Shown in pieces: positions 1-5,898 of a stretch of DNA of 5,898 nt. The stretch is from NCBI GenBank assembly GCA_021767305.1, contig JAASTL010000079.1, forward strand, positions 1 through 5,898. Direction: 5' to 3'. A model generated the notes under the pieces. The model was given only the letters and a program-made list of their open reading frames with translations, did not search any database and was not told where the DNA came from. Every line of letters starts with the position of its first letter. Position 1 is the stretch's first letter. The position numbers and the translations under genes are program-made. Source of the DNA: Piscirickettsiaceae bacterium. GTDB taxonomy: Bacteria; Pseudomonadota; Gammaproteobacteria; Thiomicrospirales; Thiomicrospiraceae.

Positions 1-267
1 ATCGTTGAAAAAGATAATGAAGCCGCGTTATCTGTATTGGCAGTGAAAAAAACCGTAGATCACCTTATTCAAGAAGGGCTTAAACATCAGGTCAGAAGAT
101 TTAAGCCAAATGAAGAGCGTTTAAATATTTTTAGAATTGAAATGCAGTTAGTACATGGATTTAAACAATTTCACACCTTGAGTAAACGAATTGCAAAAAT
201 TCAAATAGAAAGCGATAAAGTAGCTAAAGTGAAGGAACAGAATCCAGATTCTGAAAAAGTTGACTGA
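1..267 (+). CDS. C-terminal end of a probable Na+/phosphate cotransporter (PhoU-like tail), 5' truncated
   Basis: The reading frame is open from base 1 and ends at TGA 265-267, giving the last 88 residues of a longer protein whose start lies to the left of the window. The visible part has no membrane segment. It is charged and helical, with a stretch reading RLNIFRIEMQLVHGF followed by a basic LSKRIAKIQI helix and a hydrophilic tail. This pattern resembles the PhoU-like helical domain at the C-terminus of Na/Pi cotransporter (NptA/YjbB-type) proteins, which import phosphate together with sodium through an N-terminal membrane domain. The assignment is from pattern memory on a short fragment. 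A free PhoU-like protein or another helical tail is also possible. An internal TTG at 37 could be read as a start, but the frame continues upstream without a stop and no ribosome binding site is evident there, so truncation by the window edge is the better explanation. Confidence 0.55.
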   Translation: MVEKDNEAALSVLAVKKTVDHLIQEGLKHQVRRFKPNEERLNIFRIEMQLVHGFKQFHTLSKRIAKIQIESDKVAKVKEQNPDSEKVD

Positions 268-380
268 AAATAATTTTTTGGTGGTAGTTAAGTTTAGAGA
301 ATAAATTTAAGCGAATGTAATATTTTAGTATTTTGCTTAAAAAATAGGCTTTCATTTATAGGTGTTGTAGACGATATTAA

Positions 381-475
381 TAAACCAATAATACAAATTG
401 TTAGGTTTTATAAAAAAACCGCTTAAATCGCCTTATTTTAAGGATTTTTCTGATTTATAAAGATTTATTGGTTTA
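381..475. repeat. 11-bp perfect inverted repeat enclosing two small hairpins
   Basis: TAAACCAATAA at 381-391 is the exact reverse complement of TTATTGGTTTA at 465-475, with 73 bases between. Inside lie GGTTTT/AAAACC (404-409 with 415-420, 5-base loop) and CCTTA/TAAGG (431-435 with 439-443, 3-base loop). As RNA this could fold into a branched structure closed by the 11-bp stem, upstream of the small membrane-protein gene. The arms are AT-rich, so chance pairing is possible. Whether it acts as RNA, as a protein-binding site or not at all is unknown. Confidence 0.45.
431..449 (+). terminator. Possible weak Rho-independent terminator
   Basis: CCTTA-TTT-TAAGG (431-443) is a perfect 5-bp stem with a 3-base loop, followed after one A by five Ts (445-449). 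The form is right for an intrinsic terminator of the upstream gene, but the stem is short and AT-rich and lies about 165 bases after the stop codon. It may equally be part of the larger inverted-repeat structure around it. Confidence 0.25.
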
Positions 476-527
476 AACAGTCTAATTGAGACAATTATTT
501 TGTATTGTCTTGGATGATAAAAAAACG

Positions 528-533
528 AAGGAG
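528..533 (+). promoter_or_regulatory. Ribosome binding site of the DUF2892 gene
   Basis: AAGGAG lies six bases before the ATG at 540. It decides the start: the longer frame from TTG at 486 would add 18 residues that lack a clear binding site of their own and do not look like the family's N-terminus. Confidence 0.85.
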
Positions 534-539
534 ATTTTT

Positions 540-866
540 ATGGCAACAGTTGTTAAGGGTAATCGTCCACTTAGAATTTTTGCGGCTTTGATTTTTACTA
601 TTTTAGTTCTTGCTCATTTTTTTGGGAGTGTAGATTTAACAACGCCCTCGGTTTTATGGATTATGGTGTTAATGTCTATTAATGCATTTCAAGCAAGTTT
701 TACCGGTTTTTGTCCAATGTTTAAAGATAAGCGGGGTAATTGTGTTGCTTGTGGTGTGCAATGTTCTGAAACCACAGATACTAAATCGTCATGTTGTGAT
801 GCGGGAGGTTGCTGTGGTGATTCAGAGAAATCAGACAGTGAAGATGTTAAAAAGTCGACAAGCTAA
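540..866 (+). CDS. DUF2892 (YgaP-type transmembrane) small membrane protein with cysteine-rich tail
   Basis: This encodes 108 residues from the ATG at 540 to TAA 864-866. Residues 8-14 (NRPLRIF) begin like DUF2892 proteins. Two hydrophobic segments follow, about 13-29 and 37-53, and then the family-typical FTGFCPMF at 54-61, placing Cys58 at the end of the second helix. DUF2892 is the membrane part of the YgaP rhodanese of E. coli and also occurs as a stand-alone small protein, often in sulfur-related contexts. Its molecular role is not known. The unusual part is the tail: Cys68, 71 and 75 (CxxCxxxC), then Cys85-86 and Cys91-92 (CC-x4-CC), followed by an acidic, Ser-rich end. With Cys58 that makes eight cysteines in 35 residues, which suggests metal or thiol/sulfur binding, but that is inference. 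There is no rhodanese domain in the protein or beside it. parS starts 17 bases after the stop. Confidence 0.8.
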   Translation: MATVVKGNRPLRIFAALIFTILVLAHFFGSVDLTTPSVLWIMVLMSINAFQASFTGFCPMFKDKRGNCVACGVQCSETTDTKSSCCDAGGCCGDSEKSDSEDVKKSTS

Positions 867-883
867 TTGGTTCAATAAATTCA

Positions 884-899
884 TGTTTCACGTGAAACA
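884..899. other. parS centromere site (ParB binding), exact palindrome
   Basis: TGTTTCACGTGAAACA is a perfect 16-bp palindrome and is identical to the widely conserved chromosomal parS consensus. ParB loads here as a CTP-dependent clamp, spreads on the flanking DNA, and with ParA and SMC drives origin segregation. The site lies in the 86-base gap between the DUF2892 gene and yjbQ, 53 bases before the yjbQ start, so it is free of coding constraint. parAB themselves are not in the window. The identification rests on exact sequence identity to the known motif, and binding is inferred. Confidence 0.9.
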
Positions 900-952
900 A
901 AATTATTTTTTAAAAACGATCACTGACAAACCTAAAGGAACTCTCTGAGATT

Positions 953-1372
953 ATGTGGCTCCAAAAACAGATTACATTAAAAGCAAAACCGAGAGGTTTT
1001 CACTTAGTAACAGATGAGTTGCTTAGAGAGATTCCAGAGTTAAAAACCTATAAGGTTGGCTTGATGCATGTTTTTATAAAACATACCTCTGCATCTTTAA
1101 CCATAAATGAAAATGCAGATCCCTCGGTGAGAGAAGACTTTGAAAGTTTTTTCAATGATGTGGTGGCAGAAAATAAGCCTTATTACACTCATATTTATGA
1201 AGGCTCTGATGATATGCCAGCACACTTGAAAGGGAGTGTTTTAGGTTTTGATCTCACCATACCTGTCAGTAATGGTAGTTTAAACTTAGGAACTTGGCAG
1301 GGCATCTATCTTTGCGAACATCGTAATCATGGTGGTGCACGAAAGCTAGTAGTGACTTTGCAGGGTGAATAG
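953..1372 (+). CDS. yjbQ: YjbQ/UPF0047 family protein (secondary thiamine-phosphate synthase type)
   Basis: The product has 139 residues, against 138 for E. coli YjbQ, and aligns with it from end to end. Shared landmarks are the MWLQKQ start, AKPRGFHLVTDE (11-22), HTSASLTINEN (44-54), DDMPAHLK (86-93), LGTWQGIYL (112-120), EHRNHGGARK (122-131) and the terminal TLQGE. The conserved His, Asp and Glu residues fit the compact single-domain YjbQ fold with a metal-binding site. E. coli YjbQ has been credited with weak thiamine-phosphate synthase activity, which gives the family its name, but the true physiological role is unsettled. It is probably cytoplasmic, having no signal peptide or membrane segment. 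The ATG at 953 matches the family N-terminus exactly. The candidate ribosome site AAGGA at 935-939 is rather far, 13 bases from the ATG. No clear promoter is visible in the short upstream gap, which holds parS, so read-through from the DUF2892 gene is possible. Confidence 0.93.
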   Translation: MWLQKQITLKAKPRGFHLVTDELLREIPELKTYKVGLMHVFIKHTSASLTINENADPSVREDFESFFNDVVAENKPYYTHIYEGSDDMPAHLKGSVLGFDLTIPVSNGSLNLGTWQGIYLCEHRNHGGARKLVVTLQGE

Positions 1373-1512
1373 TTTGTACAAAACGTGGCAGAATAAATAG
1401 CCGACTCAGAATAACTAATATAAATTCTGCACACAGATTAGTAGTTAAAACATACTCTAGTATTAACAAAATAGACAAACACACAAAAAATTATAAAAAG
1501 GATAGGCGGGTT

Positions 1513-3564
1513 ATGTCAGATACAAATCCATTGTTACAGATTGATGGTTTTCCAAAATTTGGAAAGTTTCACGTGGAACATATTGAACCAGCTGTTTCAC
1601 AAATGATTGAAGAAAATCTTACCGAAGTCGAAAATCTAGTCTCGCTGGAAGCAGCCGCAACATGGGAAAATTTTGTAGAAAAACTGGAAGTTTTAGATAA
1701 TCGATTTGAACGAGTTTGGGGCCCAATAGGACATCTAGATGCGGTTATGAACTCGGATGAATGGCATCAAGCTTATACGAACTGTTTAGAGAAAGTAACG
1801 CAATACCATACCCAGTTGGGTCAAAACAAAGGTCTGTTTGAAAAGTTCACTCAATTAGCCGAGAGTGAAGAATACAAAACTTATAACTTGGCGCAGAAGA
1901 AAGTTATTGAAAATGCCTTAAGAAATTTCCGTTTAAGTGGCATTGCTTTGCCGGCAGACGAACAACAAACCTATAAAGAGTTGAGTCAACGTCTGTCTCA
2001 ATCTAGTAGCCAATTTGGTAATCATGTTTTAAAAGCAACACAAGCTTGGTTTAAAAAGATTGATGATGAAAAACAATTAGCGGGTATTCCTGACACTTCA
2101 ATTGGTCTGTTGAAGCAATATGCTGAGCAGAGAGATTTAGATGGCTGGTGTGTTACCTTGGACTTTCCATCTTATTTAGCGGTTATGACTCATGCAGATA
2201 ATAGAGCGTTGCGTCAGGAGGTTTATAAGGCTTTTGCTACGCGTGCATCCAACTTGTTTGATTACCCTGAATTTGATAATAGTGAATTGATTGCTAATAT
2301 CCGTAAGGATCGTCATGAGCTGTCGATGTTGTTAGGGTTTAATAATTACGCGGAATATTCTTTGGCCACTAAGATGGCGGAAAACACAGACCAAGTCATC
2401 GGTTTTCTAAAAGACCTAGCCTTAAAGTCAAAACCGCAAGCGGAGCTGGAATTAGAAAAGTTAACCCAGTTTGCAAAAAAACATCTGCAGATAGATGAGT
2501 TGCAACCTTGGGACATAACTTACGCTTCTGAAAAATTAAAGAATGCAACCTTGGCTTTATCACAAGAAAAGTTACGTCCATATTTTCCGATTGAAACCGT
2601 TTTGAGTGGATTGTTTTCCATTACTGAAACTCTGTTTAAAATTCGTATTAAACAAAAACAGAATGTGCCTGTATGGCATGATGATGTGCGTTTCTTTGAG
2701 CTGATTGATGAACAAAATAAAGTAGTCGGGCATTTCTATTTGGACCTCTATGCACGAGCCAATAAACGGGGCGGTGCATGGATGGACTCAGCGGTGACTC
2801 GCTGGAAACATTCTAAAGGTGATATTCAAACCCCTATTGCCTATCTGGTGTGTAACTTCACTCCGCCAGTAGGGGATAAAGAAGCCTGTTTAACGCATGA
2901 TGAAGTGACCACTTTATTCCACGAGTTTGGACATGGTATTCATCATCTGTTCACTAAAATGGAACAGATGGATATTTCTGGTATTAGTGGTGTGCCTTGG
3001 GATGCAGTAGAACTGCCATCTCAATTTATGGAAAACTTCTGCTGGGAAAGAGAGGGTCTTAACTTTATTTCTAGTCATATTGATAGCGGTGAACCTCTGC
3101 CTGAGGAGTTGCTTCAGGCATTAAAGAAAGGACGTGGTTTCCAATCAGCGATGATGATGTTGCGCCAAATAGAATTTGCGCTGACCGACTTTGAGATGCA
3201 CTTGAGTTATGATCCCGCTTCACCGGAAGATGTATTACAGTTGAGTCAACGTATACGTGATGAAGTCGCTGTGGTCAAACCACCTGAATATAATCGTTTT
3301 ATGCATAGTTTTAGTCATATTTTTGCTGGCGGCTATGCGGCAGGTTATTACAGCTACAAATGGGCTGAGGTTCTATCTGCGGATGCCTTCAGTCTTTTTG
3401 AAGAAAATGGTATTTTGGATGCTGAAACCGGCATGAAGTTTAAAAATACTATTTTGGCGGCTGGAGGTTCGGTTGATCCAATGACACTGTTTAAATCTTT
3501 CCGTGGTCGCGAACCTGAAATAGCAGCACTGTTAAGACACAGTGGAATTAAAGTGGCTGCTTAA
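1513..3564 (+). CDS. prlC: Oligopeptidase A (M3 family zinc metallopeptidase)
   Basis: The product has 683 residues (E. coli PrlC/OpdA has 680) and is recognisably the same along its whole length. It is a cytoplasmic zinc endopeptidase that degrades short peptides, including cleaved signal peptides. The helical N-terminal part covers roughly residues 1-220 and the M3 catalytic domain follows. The zinc site is HEFGH at 470-474, with His470 and His474 as ligands and Glu471 as the catalytic base. The third ligand is Glu500 in the VELPSQFMEN segment. The substrate-binding loop HIFAGGYAAGYYSYKW at 602-617 carries the family's Gly and Tyr residues. No key residue is missing and there is no frameshift. 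The ATG at 1513 is preceded by AAGGA at 1498-1502 and matches the family start (NPLLQIDGFPKF). A parS-like sequence is embedded in codons 18-23. The next gene starts 29 bases after the stop, so co-transcription is likely. No clear promoter was found in the gap at 1373-1512. Confidence 0.96.
   Translation: MSDTNPLLQIDGFPKFGKFHVEHIEPAVSQMIEENLTEVENLVSLEAAATWENFVEKLEVLDNRFERVWGPIGHLDAVMNSDEWHQAYTNCLEKVTQYHTQLGQNKGLFEKFTQLAESEEYKTYNLAQKKVIENALRNFRLSGIALPADEQQTYKELSQRLSQSSSQFGNHVLKATQAWFKKIDDEKQLAGIPDTSIGLLKQYAEQRDLDGWCVTLDFPSYLAVMTHADNRALRQEVYKAFATRASNLFDYPEFDNSELIANIRKDRHELSMLLGFNNYAEYSLATKMAENTDQVIGFLKDLALKSKPQAELELEKLTQFAKKHLQIDELQPWDITYASEKLKNATLALSQEKLRPYFPIETVLSGLFSITETLFKIRIKQKQNVPVWHDDVRFFELIDEQNKVVGHFYLDLYARANKRGGAWMDSAVTRWKHSKGDIQTPIAYLVCNFTPPVGDKEACLTHDEVTTLFHEFGHGIHHLFTKMEQMDISGISGVPWDAVELPSQFMENFCWEREGLNFISSHIDSGEPLPEELLQALKKGRGFQSAMMMLRQIEFALTDFEMHLSYDPASPEDVLQLSQRIRDEVAVVKPPEYNRFMHSFSHIFAGGYAAGYYSYKWAEVLSADAFSLFEENGILDAETGMKFKNTILAAGGSVDPMTLFKSFRGREPEIAALLRHSGIKVAA
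1565..1580 (-). other. Second parS-like site, inside prlC
   Basis: Read on the - strand this is TGTTCCACGTGAAACT, which fits the degenerate bacterial parS consensus NGTTNCACGTGAAACN at every fixed position. It differs from the Bacillus subtilis parS sequence only at the last, variable base. It covers prlC codons 18-23 (K-F-H-V-E-H) and is centred about 680 bp from the exact parS at 884-899. parS sites within coding sequences are known in other bacteria. It could be a chance match, but its closeness to a perfect site argues for function. Confidence 0.7.
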
Positions 3565-3582
3565 ACGATCAACTGAGAGATT

Positions 3583-3588
3583 AAGGAG
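3583..3588 (+). promoter_or_regulatory. Ribosome binding site for the GTG start of the LplT-like gene
   Basis: AAGGAG sits five bases before the GTG at 3594. It supports that non-ATG codon as the true start, since no other plausible in-frame start lies nearby and the first membrane segment begins almost at once. Confidence 0.8.
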
Positions 3589-3593
3589 AGGGT

Positions 3594-4892
3594 GTGTTTG
3601 CTTTACTATTTGAACGTAAGTTTTATCCTCTCTTTTGGTTACAGTTTTTAGGCGCCTTTAACGACAATTTATTCAAAAATGCCATGGTCATGCTCATCAC
3701 TTTTAGAATGAGCCAAACACCAGAACAGACCGGCTTGTTAATTACTTTAGCAGCCGGTCTTTTTATATTACCTTTCTTTATCTTTTCTTCCTTAGCAGGG
3801 CAAATAGCCGACCGTTACCCTAAGTCTTTTTTAGTTAAACGTATCAAACTTGCCGAAGTGCTGATTATGGCGCTGGGTGGATTAGCTTTAATCAGTGGTA
3901 GTTTAGAATTATTGTTTATTACCCTGTTTTTGATGGGCTCTCAGTCCGCCTTTTTTGGACCTATTAAGTATGCGCTTTTACCTGAAATTTTAGATAAACG
4001 CACCCTAATAAAAGGTAACTCATTAGTGAGTGGCTCTACCTTTATTGCTATTTTATTAGGAACCATAGGTGGTGGTTTAGGGGTATTAATGGAACAGGGA
4101 CAGACTTTAATGAGTATGGTGATTTTGGGTGTAGCTGTGCTGGGTTATCTGTTTAGTTTGGGTCTACAGGATTCAAAAGCCGCGAACCCAAGCCTTACAT
4201 TAAATTGGAATATAGCGACTTCAACCTGGCGTATGGTTGGACAGAGTCGGCAGTACCCATTAGCGCTGTTTGCTATATTTTGTATATCTTGGTTTTGGTT
4301 TATTGGCGCAACCCTGTTAAGTCAAATTCCCACTATGGTGAAATACGATCTCTTGTCTGATGATAATGTTGTGGTAGTGTTGTTAACCTTATTCTCTGTT
4401 GGTATCGCTATAGGTTCTGCATTGGTTGGTCGTTTTATGCAGGGCAGGGTGCACTTACGCTGGCACTGGGTTGTCTTAGTTGTCATGAGTTTAATGTTAT
4501 GGATAACGGTGTGGAGCATTCACAGTTTTCACGCCCAAAACATGCAAATTGCTCCACGTGAAAACTTGCTGACGTTTGCAGAGATTATTACTATTTGGCC
4601 ATTGAATTTAAGTTTTATGAGCTTTGCTATTTTGGCAGTTATGGGTGGACTTTATATAGTACCTCTCTATACCTTATTGCAAACTTATACGCCATTCTCG
4701 GTACGTGCTAGAATGGTGGCGGTTAATAATATTGTCAATGCATTGCTCATGGTGAGCTCAGCCATTTTAATTATGATTGGCTTTGCATTGTCATTAAGCC
4801 TCATGCAAATGCTGTTTGTCTTAGGTGTAATCAACCTGATAATGGCCATCTGGTTATTTAAAAATAGAAAGTTAATTAGTGTCGACAAATAA
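3594..4892 (+). CDS. lplT: LplT-like MFS transporter, probable lysophospholipid flippase
   Basis: This is a 432-residue, strongly hydrophobic protein with about 12 predicted membrane helices, slightly longer than E. coli LplT (397). Family landmarks are QFLGAFNDNLFKNA in helix 1 (17-30), the MFS loop 2-3 motif GQIADRYPK (69-77), FFGPIKYALLPE (120-131), then KGNSLVSGSTFIAILLG and, near the C-terminus, GGLYIVPLYTLLQ. In E. coli LplT carries lysophosphatidylethanolamine from the outer to the inner leaflet of the inner membrane for re-acylation by Aas. The aas gene starting 38 bases downstream supports the same role here. The similarity also fits the N-terminal MFS part of larger MFS-acyltransferase-ligase fusion proteins. 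The functional substrate is inferred from family and neighbour. Translation starts at GTG with a good ribosome site, 29 bases after prlC, so prlC, this gene and aas are probably one operon. Confidence 0.85.
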   Translation: MFALLFERKFYPLFWLQFLGAFNDNLFKNAMVMLITFRMSQTPEQTGLLITLAAGLFILPFFIFSSLAGQIADRYPKSFLVKRIKLAEVLIMALGGLALISGSLELLFITLFLMGSQSAFFGPIKYALLPEILDKRTLIKGNSLVSGSTFIAILLGTIGGGLGVLMEQGQTLMSMVILGVAVLGYLFSLGLQDSKAANPSLTLNWNIATSTWRMVGQSRQYPLALFAIFCISWFWFIGATLLSQIPTMVKYDLLSDDNVVVVLLTLFSVGIAIGSALVGRFMQGRVHLRWHWVVLVVMSLMLWITVWSIHSFHAQNMQIAPRENLLTFAEIITIWPLNLSFMSFAILAVMGGLYIVPLYTLLQTYTPFSVRARMVAVNNIVNALLMVSSAILIMIGFALSLSLMQMLFVLGVINLIMAIWLFKNRKLISVDK

Positions 4893-4930
4893 ACCAAAGA
4901 GTTTATATAAAAAAATGAAATTGGAGTGAT

Positions 4931-5898
4931 ATGAAGTCGGTTATTAAACCTATAGCAAAGCTGCTATTTAAGATTTTTTACCGTGTTGAAGTGACAGGCT
5001 TAGAGAACTATCAGGCCGCTAAAGAGACCGGTAAACCCATTCTCATTATTGCAAACCATGTCTCACTTTTAGATGGACCCTTGCTCGATCTCTACCTTCC
5101 GGGAGAAACCTCTTTTATGGTCGATACCACCCATACCAAAAAATGGTATGAGCGTTGGATACTTTCTATGACCAACTACTTTGCAGTTGATGCACGCAGT
5201 CCTCTCGCCACAAAACACATAATTGAAGAACTTAGAAAAGGTAAACAGTGCATGATTTTTCCCGAAGGAAGAATCACCACCAACGGGGCTTTGATGAAAG
5301 TCTACGAAGGCACTGGGATGGTGGCAGATAAAACCGATGCTATTGTTGTTACTGTCAATATAGGTGGCGCGCTTTACAGCAAACTATCTTACCTTGATGG
5401 AGAGCGACACTCCTATATTAAACAGCGCTGGTTTCCGAAGATTAAGTTGAGTGTGATGCCACCCACAGAAATCAAAGCGGAGAGAGGGCAGAAAAGTCAT
5501 CAGCGCTATCAGTTTTACAAACGTACCGTTTTCCAATTATTAAGAGACGCCGGTTACCAAGGTTCGGTTGAAGAGAAGTCTTTATTTGCGACTTTACTTG
5601 ATACTAAAAGTAGAGGTAACGCCAAGCAAATTTGTATTGAAGATATCAACGATGTCAGCCTAAGTTTAAAAAAGCTTGTGCAAGCCTCTGTTATTTTAGG
5701 TGCAGCACTGCAGAAACATCTTAAAGACGAAAAACGCGTAGCCATGATGCTGCCGAATGTTTCTGGCGTACCGGCTACTTTCTTTGCTTTACAAGCTTAT
5801 GGTTATGTTCCTGCCATGATCAACTTTACCGCGGGTCAAAGCGCAATTGAATCGGCTTTTACCACCGCCGAACTTAAGACTTTGGTGACTTCCAGAAA
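4931..5898 (+). CDS. aas: Aas: 2-acylglycerophosphoethanolamine acyltransferase / acyl-ACP synthetase, 3' truncated
   Basis: The frame is open from the ATG at 4931 to the window edge, giving 322 codons of a protein that in E. coli has 719. The first domain (about 1-190) is a PlsC-type acyltransferase with the NHVSLLD motif at 42-48 (catalytic His43 and Asp48) and FPEGRITT at 110-117, which binds the glycerophosphate part. The second domain begins around residue 210 and shows the start of an AMP-forming acyl-ACP synthetase: CIEDIN at 235-240, MMLPN at 272-276, and INFTAGQSAIESAF followed by AELKTLVTSR at the edge, all close to E. coli Aas. The enzyme recycles lysophosphatidylethanolamine at the inner membrane by transferring an acyl chain from acyl-ACP. 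GGAG at 4923-4926 lies four bases before the start, which is a tight but usable spacing. The ATG at 4915 is out of frame. The missing part should hold the ATP-binding and C-terminal ligase subdomains. Confidence 0.92.
   Translation, partial: MKSVIKPIAKLLFKIFYRVEVTGLENYQAAKETGKPILIIANHVSLLDGPLLDLYLPGETSFMVDTTHTKKWYERWILSMTNYFAVDARSPLATKHIIEELRKGKQCMIFPEGRITTNGALMKVYEGTGMVADKTDAIVVTVNIGGALYSKLSYLDGERHSYIKQRWFPKIKLSVMPPTEIKAERGQKSHQRYQFYKRTVFQLLRDAGYQGSVEEKSLFATLLDTKSRGNAKQICIEDINDVSLSLKKLVQASVILGAALQKHLKDEKRVAMMLPNVSGVPATFFALQAYGYVPAMINFTAGQSAIESAFTTAELKTLVTSR

Larger units (their letters stand above)
268..539. other. AT-rich intergenic region with nested inverted repeats
   Basis: This 272-base gap separates the upstream gene from the DUF2892 gene. 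I see no convincing coding region in it. It contains an 11-bp inverted repeat (381-391 with 465-475), two small hairpins inside that repeat (404-420 and 431-443), the palindrome GTTTAAAC at 471-478, and a TATAAA at 456-461 that could serve as a -10 box but lacks a good -35 partner. Termination of the upstream gene and the promoter of the downstream gene must probably both lie here, but neither can be placed firmly. Confidence 0.6.

Noticed and set aside
486..539. Longer start (TTG at 486) for the DUF2892 gene
   Set aside because: The ATG at 540 has a strong AAGGAG at ideal spacing and matches the family N-terminus. The extra 18 residues look like read-through of leader sequence.
682..948. Open frame of 88 codons overlapping the end of the DUF2892 gene and the parS gap
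   Set aside because: It lies in another frame of a well-supported gene, its product resembles nothing I recognise, and the parS palindrome explains part of its 3' sequence.
1388..1442. Overlapping inverted repeats GCAGAAT/ATTCTGC (1388-1394, 1424-1430) and ACTAAT/ATTAGT (1414-1419, 1437-1442) between yjbQ and prlC
   Set aside because: The stems are short, the first has a 29-base loop and no T-run follows, so neither a terminator nor an attenuator can be supported. A TATAAA at 1419-1424 has no -35 partner.
1266..1484. Minus-strand frame of 72 codons over the end of yjbQ
   Set aside because: It is antisense to a strongly conserved gene, with no ribosome site or recognisable product.
2396..2581. 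Minus-strand frame of 61 codons inside prlC
   Set aside because: It is fully antisense to conserved prlC sequence, with no independent sign of coding.
5554..5745. Minus-strand frame of 63 codons inside aas
   Set aside because: It is a shadow of the aas reading frame, where the + strand encodes clear Aas motifs.

Overview
The window looks like an AT-rich stretch of a gammaproteobacterial chromosome. The best guide is protein similarity recalled from memory: YjbQ, oligopeptidase A (PrlC), an LplT-like transporter and Aas all resemble their Escherichia coli counterparts along their length, but the DNA is much richer in A and T. A free-living marine or sulfur-oxidising lineage (Thiomicrospira-like) is possible, but that is only a guess. 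All recognisable genes are on the + strand, and there are no insertion sequences, CRISPR arrays, tRNAs or rRNAs.

Layout: the 3' end of a gene whose product ends in a helical PhoU-like tail, probably a Na+/phosphate cotransporter (1-267); an AT-rich gap with nested inverted repeats (268-539); a small DUF2892-type membrane protein with a cysteine-rich tail (540-866); an exact parS centromere sequence (884-899); yjbQ (953-1372); a 140-base gap; prlC (1513-3564); an LplT-like MFS transporter with a GTG start (3594-4892); and the first 322 codons of aas, which runs off the right edge (4931-5898).

The last three genes are separated by only 29 and 38 bases and probably form one transcript. The transporter and Aas make functional sense together: in the E. 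coli model LplT flips lysophospholipid inward across the inner membrane and Aas re-acylates it using acyl-ACP that its own synthetase domain makes. PrlC is a cytoplasmic peptidase with no obvious link to that pathway.

The most notable non-coding signal is the perfect 16-bp palindrome TGTTTCACGTGAAACA at 884-899, identical to the chromosomal parS consensus bound by ParB. A second site at 1565-1580, inside the prlC coding sequence, also fits the degenerate parS consensus. Two sites about 680 bp apart suggest that this locus is part of the ParB loading region and therefore lies fairly near the replication origin. No wholly new multi-gene system was found.
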